Assembly: GCF_025345565.1 (NCBI RefSeq) | Contig: NZ_CP054475.1 | Span: 1,766,448 to 1,830,447 of the forward strand | Length of the DNA stretch: 64,000 bases | Source of the DNA: Thalassolituus hydrocarboniclasticus | GTDB lineage: Bacteria; Pseudomonadota; Gammaproteobacteria; Pseudomonadales; Oceanobacteraceae | Reading direction: 5' to 3' | In this document: positions 55,021-64,000 of the stretch, one piece after another | Position numbering within the stretch: the first letter of the stretch is position 1 | How the letters are laid out: every line of letters begins with the position of its first letter | Program-made: the position numbers and the translations under genes | The notes under the pieces: model-generated | Databases searched by the model: none | Told to the model about the DNA's origin: nothing | What the model saw: only the letters and a program-made list of their open reading frames with translations

Positions 55021-55051
55021 GAATAGCACCACTGACGACCGGTGGTATTAG

Positions 55052-55127
55052 ACGTAAGTGGGCTGGACACACAGTCCACTTACGTTGACAATTTTTCAAA
55101 AATAGACCTCACAAAGTTCTATTTTTT
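55052..55127 (+). terminator. Two tandem hairpins downstream of sdhB
   Basis: The first has perfect 10-bp arms ACGTAAGTGG (55052-55061) and CCACTTACGT (55076-55085). The second pairs AAAAATAGA (55098-55106) with TCTATTTTT (55118-55126) and continues with one more T. They would partly end sdhCDAB transcripts or protect their 3' ends, separating sdh from suc expression. The second is AT-rich and may be weak. Confidence 0.6.
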
Positions 55128-55133
55128 ACTAAG

Positions 55134-55286
55134 CTGAATTTTTAGTTGAGGGAGCGGGGAATCCCCGGTTCACCTCAGAGGCCTTGCGATCTATCCGGTC
55201 GGCCCTCTAACCTGCCTAGCGCTAGAGTCGGTGCGTACACTCTGTGGGTGATTTCCCTCGTTTATTCAAAAACAGGGTGGTCGTAC
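55134..55286 (+). ncRNA. Structured leader upstream of sucA, candidate cis-regulatory RNA
   Basis: About 150 nt without an ORF precede sucA. They contain the hairpin CGGGG-AAT-CCCCG (55155-55167, arms abutting) and a long-range helix AGAGGCC (55077+100, i.e. 55177-55183) with GGCCCTCT (55201-55208, one bulged C). GC-rich unpaired blocks follow, up to an AGGGTGG ribosome-binding region. Conserved RNA motifs upstream of sucA have been described in proteobacteria (sucA and sucA-II motifs); whether this leader belongs to one of them was not tested. Confidence 0.45.
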
Positions 55287-58124
55287 ATGCACGAGCAGAC
55301 AATGGAGCAACTTTGGAGCACCTCTCAGTTAGCGGGAGGTAACGTTGCTTATATGGAGGAGCTCTTTGAAACCTACCTCAAAGACCCCAATGAGGTTCCG
55401 GAAGAGTGGCGCAATTATTTTGATCAGTTACCACGCGTCGACGAAAACAATTCCGTAGATACTCCCCATAAGCCCATTCGGGAACAGTTTCTTCTTATTT
55501 CCAAAAATCAGCGCCGCTCCCGTCCTGTATCTCAGGGATCCGTCAGCTCTGATCATGAACGTAAGCAGGTTCAGGTACTGCAGCTGATCAATGCCTATCG
55601 TGGCCGTGGTCATCAGCATGCCAGGCTGGACCCGCTCGATCTGATGGAACGTCAGAAAGTCCCGGATCTTGATCTGACGTTTCATGGTTTATCCCGGGCC
55701 GATCTGGATACCGTTTTCCAGACCGGCTCTTTGTTTATTGGTCAGGACGAAGCGACGCTGAGCGATATTCTTGCGGCGCTGGAAACGACCTATTGCGGTA
55801 CCGTTGGTGCCGAATATATGCACATCGTAAACACAGCAGAACAGCGCTGGTTCCAGCAGCGACTGGAAAGCGTGCGCGCCCATCCTAAATTCGGCGATGA
55901 AGTTAAACTCCATCTGCTCGAGCGTTTAACGGCTGCCGAAGGTCTGGAAAAATATCTGGGTTCCCGTTATCCGGGGGTTAAGCGTTTTGGTCTGGAAGGT
56001 GGTGAGAGCCTTATTCCGCTGATGGACGAGCTGATCCAGCGCAGCGGAACCTACGGCGCCAAAGAAATTGTTATCGGTATGGCACACCGTGGCCGACTGA
56101 ACACGCTGATTAATACTCTGGGTAAAAAGACGTCCGATCTGTTTGATGAATTTGACGGTAAGGTGCATTACGAATCCCACGGCGATGTGAAGTATCACCA
56201 GGGCTTCTCATCCAACGTAATGACATCCGGTGGCGAAGTGCATCTGGCACTTGCTTTCAACCCGTCTCACCTGGAAATTGTTTCTCCTGTGGTTGAGGGG
56301 TCAGTGCGTGCCCGTCAGGATCGCCGTAATGACAAGACCGGAGAAAAAGTGGTTCCTGTGATTATGCACGGTGACTCTGCGTTCGCAGGTCAGGGTGTGG
56401 TGATGGAAACCTTCCAGATGTCACAGACCCGTGCTTACAAAACCGGCGGCACCATTCATATTGTGATTAACAACCAGGTTGGTTTCACAACATCCAAGCG
56501 TGAAGACGTGCGTTCAACCGAATACTGCACCGATGTCGCCAAGATTGTTGAAGCGCCGATTCTGCATGTTAATGGCGATGATCCGGAAGCTGTATTGTTC
56601 GTTACTCAGCTGGCCGTTGATTACCGCAATGAATTCAAGAAAGACGTGGTGATCGATCTGGTGTGTTACCGCCGTCGTGGTCACAACGAAGCGGATGAAC
56701 CATCCGGTACTCAGCCTTTGATGTACGCAAAAATCAAAGCGCAGAAAACCACCCGTGAACTCTATTCCGATAAGCTGATTGCCGCGGGTGTTCTGGCCGC
56801 AGAAAGCAGTAAAGAGCTGGAGGAAGAGTACCGTAAGGCGCTGGATAACGGTCATCACGTTGCCAAGAGTCTGGTAAAAGAGCCGAATACCGAACTGTTC
56901 GTTGACTGGACTCCGTACCTCGGACATGAGTGGACTGCGCGTGCAGATACCCGCTTTGACCTGAAGCAACTGCAGGAACTGGCGAACAAACTGCTGGAAG
57001 TACCGGAAGGTTTCTCGGTGCAGCGCCAGGTTGGCAAAATTCTTGAAGACCGTGGTCGTATGGCTGCGGGCGCTATGCCAATTAACTGGGGCTTTGCGGA
57101 AACCATGGCTTATGCAACCTTGTTGCATGAAGGTCATCAGATCCGTATCACTGGCCAGGACGTAGGGCGCGGGACTTTCTCGCACCGTCATGCGGTTCTG
57201 CATAACCAGAAAGACGGTTCCAGCTACATTCCGCTGAAGCATGTTAAGGAAGGGCAGCCAGCCTTCGATCTGTACGACTCTCTGTTGTCAGAAGAGGCGG
57301 TACTGGCGTTTGAATACGGTTATGCCACCACTACGCCGGGCGCGCTGGTTATCTGGGAAGCCCAGTTCGGCGATTTTGCCAACGGTGCTCAGGTGGTGTT
57401 CGATCAGTTTATTTCTTCCGGTGAACATAAGTGGGGCAGATTGTGCGGCCTGACTATGCTGCTGCCGCATGGCTATGAAGGTCAGGGACCGGAGCACTCT
57501 TCAGCCCGTCTGGAGCGTTATCTGCAGCTCTGTGCTGAGCACAACGTACAGATCTGTGTGCCGTCTACTCCGGCACAGGTTTATCACATGTTGCGTCGTC
57601 AGGTAATTCGTCCGCTGCGTAAGCCGCTGGTGGTCATGTCACCGAAGAGTCTGCTGCGTCATAAACTGGCGATCAGTACTCTGGAAGAGCTGGCAGGCGG
57701 TCGCTTCTATACCGTGATCGATGAGGTTGATGAGCTGGAAGCGGCGGCAGTGCGCCGGGTGCTTCTGTGTTCAGGTAAGGTTTATTACGACCTGCTGGAA
57801 CGTCGCCGTGCGGAAGAGATCAAGGATGTGGCCATTGTTCGTATTGAGCAGCTGTATCCGTTCCCGGCCAAACAGCTTGCCAAAGTGCTGTCTAAATACA
57901 GCAATGTTGAAGAAGTTGTCTGGACTCAGGAAGAGCCAATGAACATGGGCGCCTGGTACAGCAGTCAGCACCATATGCGTCGTGCATTGTCACAACTGAA
58001 CCCTGATCTGCATCTGGAATATGCCGGTCGTGCAGCTTCTGCTTCTCCGGCAGCAGGCTATATGGCACTGCACCTTGAACAGCAAGAAAAATTAATTCGT
58101 GACGCTCTGGGACTCCAGGGCTAG
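55287..58124 (+). CDS. sucA: 2-oxoglutarate dehydrogenase E1 component
   Basis: 945-aa thiamine-diphosphate enzyme decarboxylating 2-oxoglutarate and succinylating the E2 lipoyl group. The N-terminal [42 protein letters not shown] binds E2. [63 protein letters not shown] and [14 protein letters not shown] belong to the ThDP site. ATG 55287 is chosen; the 47 upstream in-frame codons are leader sequence without family similarity. Followed 29 nt later by sucB. Confidence 0.97.
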   Translation: MHEQTMEQLWSTSQLAGGNVAYMEELFETYLKDPNEVPEEWRNYFDQLPRVDENNSVDTPHKPIREQFLLISKNQRRSRPVSQGSVSSDHERKQVQVLQLINAYRGRGHQHARLDPLDLMERQKVPDLDLTFHGLSRADLDTVFQTGSLFIGQDEATLSDILAALETTYCGTVGAEYMHIVNTAEQRWFQQRLESVRAHPKFGDEVKLHLLERLTAAEGLEKYLGSRYPGVKRFGLEGGESLIPLMDELIQRSGTYGAKEIVIGMAHRGRLNTLINTLGKKTSDLFDEFDGKVHYESHGDVKYHQGFSSNVMTSGGEVHLALAFNPSHLEIVSPVVEGSVRARQDRRNDKTGEKVVPVIMHGDSAFAGQGVVMETFQMSQTRAYKTGGTIHIVINNQVGFTTSKREDVRSTEYCTDVAKIVEAPILHVNGDDPEAVLFVTQLAVDYRNEFKKDVVIDLVCYRRRGHNEADEPSGTQPLMYAKIKAQKTTRELYSDKLIAAGVLAAESSKELEEEYRKALDNGHHVAKSLVKEPNTELFVDWTPYLGHEWTARADTRFDLKQLQELANKLLEVPEGFSVQRQVGKILEDRGRMAAGAMPINWGFAETMAYATLLHEGHQIRITGQDVGRGTFSHRHAVLHNQKDGSSYIPLKHVKEGQPAFDLYDSLLSEEAVLAFEYGYATTTPGALVIWEAQFGDFANGAQVVFDQFISSGEHKWGRLCGLTMLLPHGYEGQGPEHSSARLERYLQLCAEHNVQICVPSTPAQVYHMLRRQVIRPLRKPLVVMSPKSLLRHKLAISTLEELAGGRFYTVIDEVDELEAAAVRRVLLCSGKVYYDLLERRRAEEIKDVAIVRIEQLYPFPAKQLAKVLSKYSNVEEVVWTQEEPMNMGAWYSSQHHMRRALSQLNPDLHLEYAGRAASASPAAGYMALHLEQQEKLIRDALGLQG

Positions 58125-58153
58125 GTAACCGCAGGAATATTAAGGAAAACATA

Positions 58154-60830
<2,677 letters not shown>

Positions 60831-60836
60831 TACGTT

Positions 60837-60968
60837 GGCCCGGAGTTCCGGGCCTCGCTTTATGGCCGGGCGAGAGTGCTGAGTAAGTACTGCCGACACG
60901 ATTGGCTGCCCGGTTAACACAGGCTGTTGGGTAACCCCCGACTCAATAAGAGAAACAGGACGAAAGCG
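60837..60968 (+). ncRNA. Structured leader upstream of sucC, candidate cis-regulatory RNA
   Basis: The 138-nt lpdA-sucC gap holds a perfect hairpin GGCCCGG-agtt-CCGGGCC (60837-60854). A long-range helix pairs CCGGGC (60866-60871) with GCCCGG (60908-60913). A further stem pairs GGTTA (60912-60916) with TAACC (60932-60936). The last two share GG at 60912-60913, so they are mutually exclusive, as in switch-like RNAs. A sucC leader motif has been described in Pseudomonas; membership here is untested. Confidence 0.45.
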
Positions 60969-62135
60969 ATGAACCTTCACGAATATCAGGGTAAACAGCT
61001 TTTTGCTCAGTATGGTCTGCCAGTATCGAAAGGTGTGGCAGCCAAAACTGCAGAAGAAGCTGCAGCAGCGGCCGACACCATTGGCGGTGACCGCTGGGTT
61101 GTTAAAGCTCAGGTACATGCCGGTGGCCGTGGTAAGGCCGGTGGTGTGAAGCTGGTTTCTTCTAAAGAAGAAATCTCTGAGTTTGCCAACAAGTGGCTGG
61201 GTAAAAACCTGGTAACTTACCAGACTGATGAAAAGGGCCAGCCGGTCAGCCGTATTCTGGTTGAAAGCTGCACCGATATCGCTCAGGAACTGTATCTGGG
61301 CGCGGTCGTCGACCGTTCTTCACGCCGTGTGGTATTTATGGCCTCAACTGAGGGCGGTGTGGAAATTGAAAAAGTTGCGGAAGAAACTCCGGAAAAAATT
61401 CTGAAAGCCACGATTGATCCACTGGTAGGCGCGCAGCCATATCAGGGTCGTGAACTGGCATTCCAGCTGGGTCTGAAAGGTGATCAGGTGAAGCAGTTCA
61501 CCAATATCTTCCTGGGCCTGGCCAAGCTGTTCGTTGATAAAGATCTGGCGCTGCTGGAAATCAACCCGCTGGTTATCACCACTGAAGGCAATCTGCACTG
61601 CCTGGATGCCAAGATCAACATCGACAGCAACGCGGTATACCGCCACAAAGATCTGCAGGAAATGCATGATCCTTCCCAGGAAGATGCACGTGAAGCTCAC
61701 GCTGCTGAGTGGGAACTGAACTACGTAGCACTGGATGGCAACATCGGCTGCATGGTGAATGGTGCCGGTCTGGCGATGGGTACTATGGATATCGTGAAAC
61801 TGCACGGTGGTCAGCCAGCTAACTTCCTCGACGTAGGTGGCGGTGCAACCAAAGAACGTGTGGTTGAAGCATTCAAGATCATTCTGTCTGACGAAAAAGT
61901 AAAAGCCGTATTCATCAATATTTTTGGTGGTATTGTGCGTTGCGACATGATTGCTGAAGGCGTGATCGGCGCTGTAAAAGAAGTCGGTGTTAAGGTTCCT
62001 GTGGTTGTTCGCCTGCAAGGTAACAACGCTGAAGTGGGCGCCAAGGTTCTGACTGAAAGCGGCCTGAACATTATCGCGGATACCGACCTGACTGGCGCAG
62101 CCCAGAAAGTGGTCGCAGCTGCAGCTGGCAATTAA
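60969..62135 (+). CDS. sucC: Succinyl-CoA synthetase beta subunit
   Basis: 388 aa, the exact usual family length. The N-terminal [22 protein letters not shown] and ATP-grasp segment [18 protein letters not shown] (~46-63) are diagnostic. [23 protein letters not shown] binds metal, and [30 protein letters not shown] belongs to the CoA/ADP ligase part. It couples succinyl-CoA hydrolysis to nucleotide triphosphate formation. ATG 60969 with AGGACGA upstream is chosen over an unconserved start 14 codons earlier. Confidence 0.98.
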   Translation: MNLHEYQGKQLFAQYGLPVSKGVAAKTAEEAAAAADTIGGDRWVVKAQVHAGGRGKAGGVKLVSSKEEISEFANKWLGKNLVTYQTDEKGQPVSRILVESCTDIAQELYLGAVVDRSSRRVVFMASTEGGVEIEKVAEETPEKILKATIDPLVGAQPYQGRELAFQLGLKGDQVKQFTNIFLGLAKLFVDKDLALLEINPLVITTEGNLHCLDAKINIDSNAVYRHKDLQEMHDPSQEDAREAHAAEWELNYVALDGNIGCMVNGAGLAMGTMDIVKLHGGQPANFLDVGGGATKERVVEAFKIILSDEKVKAVFINIFGGIVRCDMIAEGVIGAVKEVGVKVPVVVRLQGNNAEVGAKVLTESGLNIIADTDLTGAAQKVVAAAAGN

Positions 62136-62144
62136 GGGGTAATC

Positions 62145-63017
62145 ATGAGCATTTTAATCAATAAAGACACCAAAGTGATCTGCCAGGGCTTTACCGGTGC
62201 TCAGGGTACTTTCCACTCTGAACAGGCGATTGCATACGGCACCAAAATGGTTGGTGGTGTAACTCCGGGTAAAGGTGGCACTGAGCATCTGGGCCTGCCG
62301 GTATTCAATACCGTTAAAGACGCGGTTGCTGCAACCGGTGCAGAAGCTTCTGTTATTTACGTACCAGCGCCTTTCTGTAAAGACTCTATCCTTGAAGCCG
62401 CTAATGCCGGCATCAAGCTGATCGTTTGTATTACTGAAGGTATTCCTACACTGGATATGCTGGATGCGAAAGTTAAGTGTGACGAGCTGGGCGTACGCCT
62501 GATCGGACCTAACTGTCCGGGTGTTATCACACCGGGAGAATGTAAGATCGGTATTATGCCGGGTCACATACACCTGCCAGGTAAAGTCGGTATTGTTTCC
62601 CGTTCCGGCACCCTGACTTATGAAGCGGTTAAGCAGACCACTGACTACGGCTTTGGCCAGTCTACCTGTGTTGGTATTGGTGGCGACCCGATTCCGGGCT
62701 CCAACTTTATCGACATCCTGAAAATGTTCCAGGAAGATCCGGCAACTGAAGCCATTGTTATGATCGGTGAAATCGGCGGTACTGCAGAAGAGGAAGCAGC
62801 GGCTTTCATTAAAGCTAATGTGACCAAGCCTGTTGTTTCTTACATTGCTGGTGTTACTGCACCTCCGGGCAAGCGTATGGGTCATGCCGGCGCGATCATC
62901 TCCGGTGGTAAGGGTACTGCGGCCGATAAATTTGCGGCACTGCAGGACGCTGGTGTTGCGACTTGTCAGAGTCTGGCCGATATTGGTAAGACGCTGAAAG
63001 AAGTAACCGGCTGGTAA
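62145..63017 (+). CDS. sucD: Succinyl-CoA synthetase alpha subunit
   Basis: 290 aa. The CoA-binding Rossmann domain has [33 protein letters not shown]. The ligase domain has [21 protein letters not shown] and the phospho-His segment [17 protein letters not shown] (~245-261). Partner of SucC; starts 9 nt after it and ends the TCA operon at a strong terminator. Confidence 0.98.
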   Translation: MSILINKDTKVICQGFTGAQGTFHSEQAIAYGTKMVGGVTPGKGGTEHLGLPVFNTVKDAVAATGAEASVIYVPAPFCKDSILEAANAGIKLIVCITEGIPTLDMLDAKVKCDELGVRLIGPNCPGVITPGECKIGIMPGHIHLPGKVGIVSRSGTLTYEAVKQTTDYGFGQSTCVGIGGDPIPGSNFIDILKMFQEDPATEAIVMIGEIGGTAEEEAAAFIKANVTKPVVSYIAGVTAPPGKRMGHAGAIISGGKGTAADKFAALQDAGVATCQSLADIGKTLKEVTGW

Positions 63018-63037
63018 GTTTTACCGGCTCAAAAAAG

Positions 63038-63061
63038 AACCCGCTGCGGCGGGTTTTTTTG
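63038..63061 (+). terminator. Intrinsic terminator of the sdh-suc operon
   Basis: Stem AACCCGC / GCGGGTT with a 4-nt loop is followed by a run of T and preceded by an A-run. It lies 20 nt after the sucD stop codon. Confidence 0.93.
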
Positions 63062-63191
63062 TGTCCGGATACCGGGTTTCGTCAAGGTTTGGGCCTGCTT
63101 CGGCTAGACCTTGGTGTTATGACCCTTGGTCGAATAGTCGCGGTAACCACACATCCCCTAAGGTGTATTCATTCACACAGGAGGAGTTTTT

Positions 63192-64000
63192 ATGGGTTAC
63201 CAACAGGAATATCAGGCTTCAATCGAACTGCCTGAAGCCTTCTGGCAAAAACAGTCGCAACGGATTCAATGGTTTAAAGAACCCAAGACCATTCTCAGCA
63301 AAGATGAGCATGGCATCGACCGCTGGTTTGCTGATGGACAGCTTAATACTGCTTATCTGGCACTCGATTATCATGTTCTGCAGGGACGTGGAGACCAGCT
63401 GGCTCTTATCTACGATTCCCCGGTAACCGGCAATAAACGCACCTATACCTACAGCCAGCTGACCGAAGCCGTCGCGCGCTGTGCTGGTATGCTGGTCAGC
63501 CAGGGGGTAGGTAAGGGCGATTGCGTGATCGTGTATATGCCGATGATTCCGGAGGCTGCGATCGCCATGTTGGCCTGTGCCCGTATTGGTGCTGTGCATT
63601 CGGTGGTTTTTGGCGGTTTTGCTCCGAATGAGCTGGCGGTGCGGATTGATGATGCCGTACCTAAGGTCATTATGTCGGCCTCCTGTGGTATCGAAGTTGA
63701 CCGTATTATTGAATACAAACCGATTCTGGATGCGGCCATTGATATGGCGACGCACAAACCAACCAGCTGCGTTATCTATCAGCGTGAGCAGCAACGCTGT
63801 GAGCTGACGGCAGGGCGTGATATTGACTGGCAGCAGGCGGTTGCCGCAGCTCAGCCTGCTGACTGCACTCCGGTGTCTGCTCTTGATCCTCTGTATATTC
63901 TTTATACCTCTGGTACTACGGGTAAGCCGAAAGGCGTTGTGCGCGACAATGGCGGTCATGCGGTGGCCATGAGTTACAGCATGAGTGTGGTTTACGATAT
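63192..64000 (+). CDS. prpE: Propionyl-CoA synthetase, 3'-truncated by window end
   Basis: The reading frame from ATG 63192 (GGAGG about 8 nt upstream) stays open to the last base, giving 269 codons of an acetyl-CoA-synthetase-like adenylate-forming enzyme. The N-terminus (YQASIELPEAFWQKQSQRIQWFKEPKTIL...RWFADGQLNTAYLALDYHV) is the ACAS_N domain. VIVYMPMIPEAAIAMLACARIGAVHSVVFGGFAPNELAVRIDDA follows, then the P-loop-like LYILYTSGTTGKPKGVVRDNGG. The KGVVRDNGGHAVAM variant points to propionyl-CoA synthetase PrpE rather than Acs. It activates propionate with CoA and ATP. Separate transcription unit after the suc operon terminator. Confidence 0.85.
   Translation, partial: MGYQQEYQASIELPEAFWQKQSQRIQWFKEPKTILSKDEHGIDRWFADGQLNTAYLALDYHVLQGRGDQLALIYDSPVTGNKRTYTYSQLTEAVARCAGMLVSQGVGKGDCVIVYMPMIPEAAIAMLACARIGAVHSVVFGGFAPNELAVRIDDAVPKVIMSASCGIEVDRIIEYKPILDAAIDMATHKPTSCVIYQREQQRCELTAGRDIDWQQAVAAAQPADCTPVSALDPLYILYTSGTTGKPKGVVRDNGGHAVAMSYSMSVVYD

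Overview
The window looks like a chromosomal segment of a marine-type gammaproteobacterium, most likely an Oceanospirillaceae relative (Thalassolituus/Oceanobacter-like). The evidence is a gltA / sdhCDAB-sucAB-lpd-sucCD locus, recC-recB-recD in one operon, a Pseudomonas-like AraC / ADHAPS-like flavoenzyme / GlpD / FGGY-kinase cluster and moderate GC. The genus is an inference; no rRNA, tRNA, CRISPR array, prophage or insertion sequence was seen. Almost everything is core-genome-like.

Layout. 1-1035: 3' part of a PepSY-type membrane protein. 1079-3173: an AT-rich accessory island on the minus strand. It holds a well-supported integron-type gene cassette (about 1595-3162) encoding a nuclease-like/SIR2 fusion, followed by a second cassette-like gene of unknown function. 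No integrase gene is present. 3565-4683: alanine dehydrogenase. 4848-14130: recC, recB, recD with 4-nt overlaps. 14174-17807: a 41-bp palindrome, then a putative ribbon-helix-helix protein, PspA, a YqiJ-like OB-fold membrane protein and a YqiK flotillin, which look like a membrane-stress operon. 17882-22000: a DUF748 protein, an M19 dipeptidase and a PrcB-like lipoprotein. 22172-28511: a 1640-aa single-chain biotin-dependent carboxylase (CT-alpha, linker, CT-beta, biotin carboxylase, biotin carrier) and fabB. 28689-34834: a small HTH-like protein, a PAP2 phosphatase, an ArnT-like glycosyltransferase, a DPM1-like glycosyltransferase, a flippase-like membrane protein and heptosyltransferase I (envelope functions). 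34930-36453: dGTPase. 36488-39081: an MFS-acyltransferase fusion under a TetR regulator with two palindromic operators. 39121-45332: an AraC regulator divergent from the ADHAPS-like / GlpD / kinase operon. 45352-50109: an EAL-like/HDOD protein, CheV, a MOSC protein, a CheZ-like protein and a 3-hydroxyisobutyrate-dehydrogenase-like enzyme. 50173-63017: gltA divergent from the TCA operon sdhCDAB-sucAB-lpdA-sucCD. 63192-64000: 5' part of a propionyl-CoA synthetase, cut by the window end.

How the genes work together. The right-hand third supplies citrate synthase, succinate dehydrogenase, 2-oxoglutarate dehydrogenase and succinyl-CoA synthetase as one block. gltA and sdhC share a 350-nt divergent control region with a near-consensus promoter on each strand. 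Structured RNA leaders lie before sucA and before sucC. The middle of the window is rich in lipid and envelope functions. The most interesting accessory element is the SIR2-fusion cassette at 1595-3162, a likely antiviral or NAD-depleting effector mobilised as an integron cassette.
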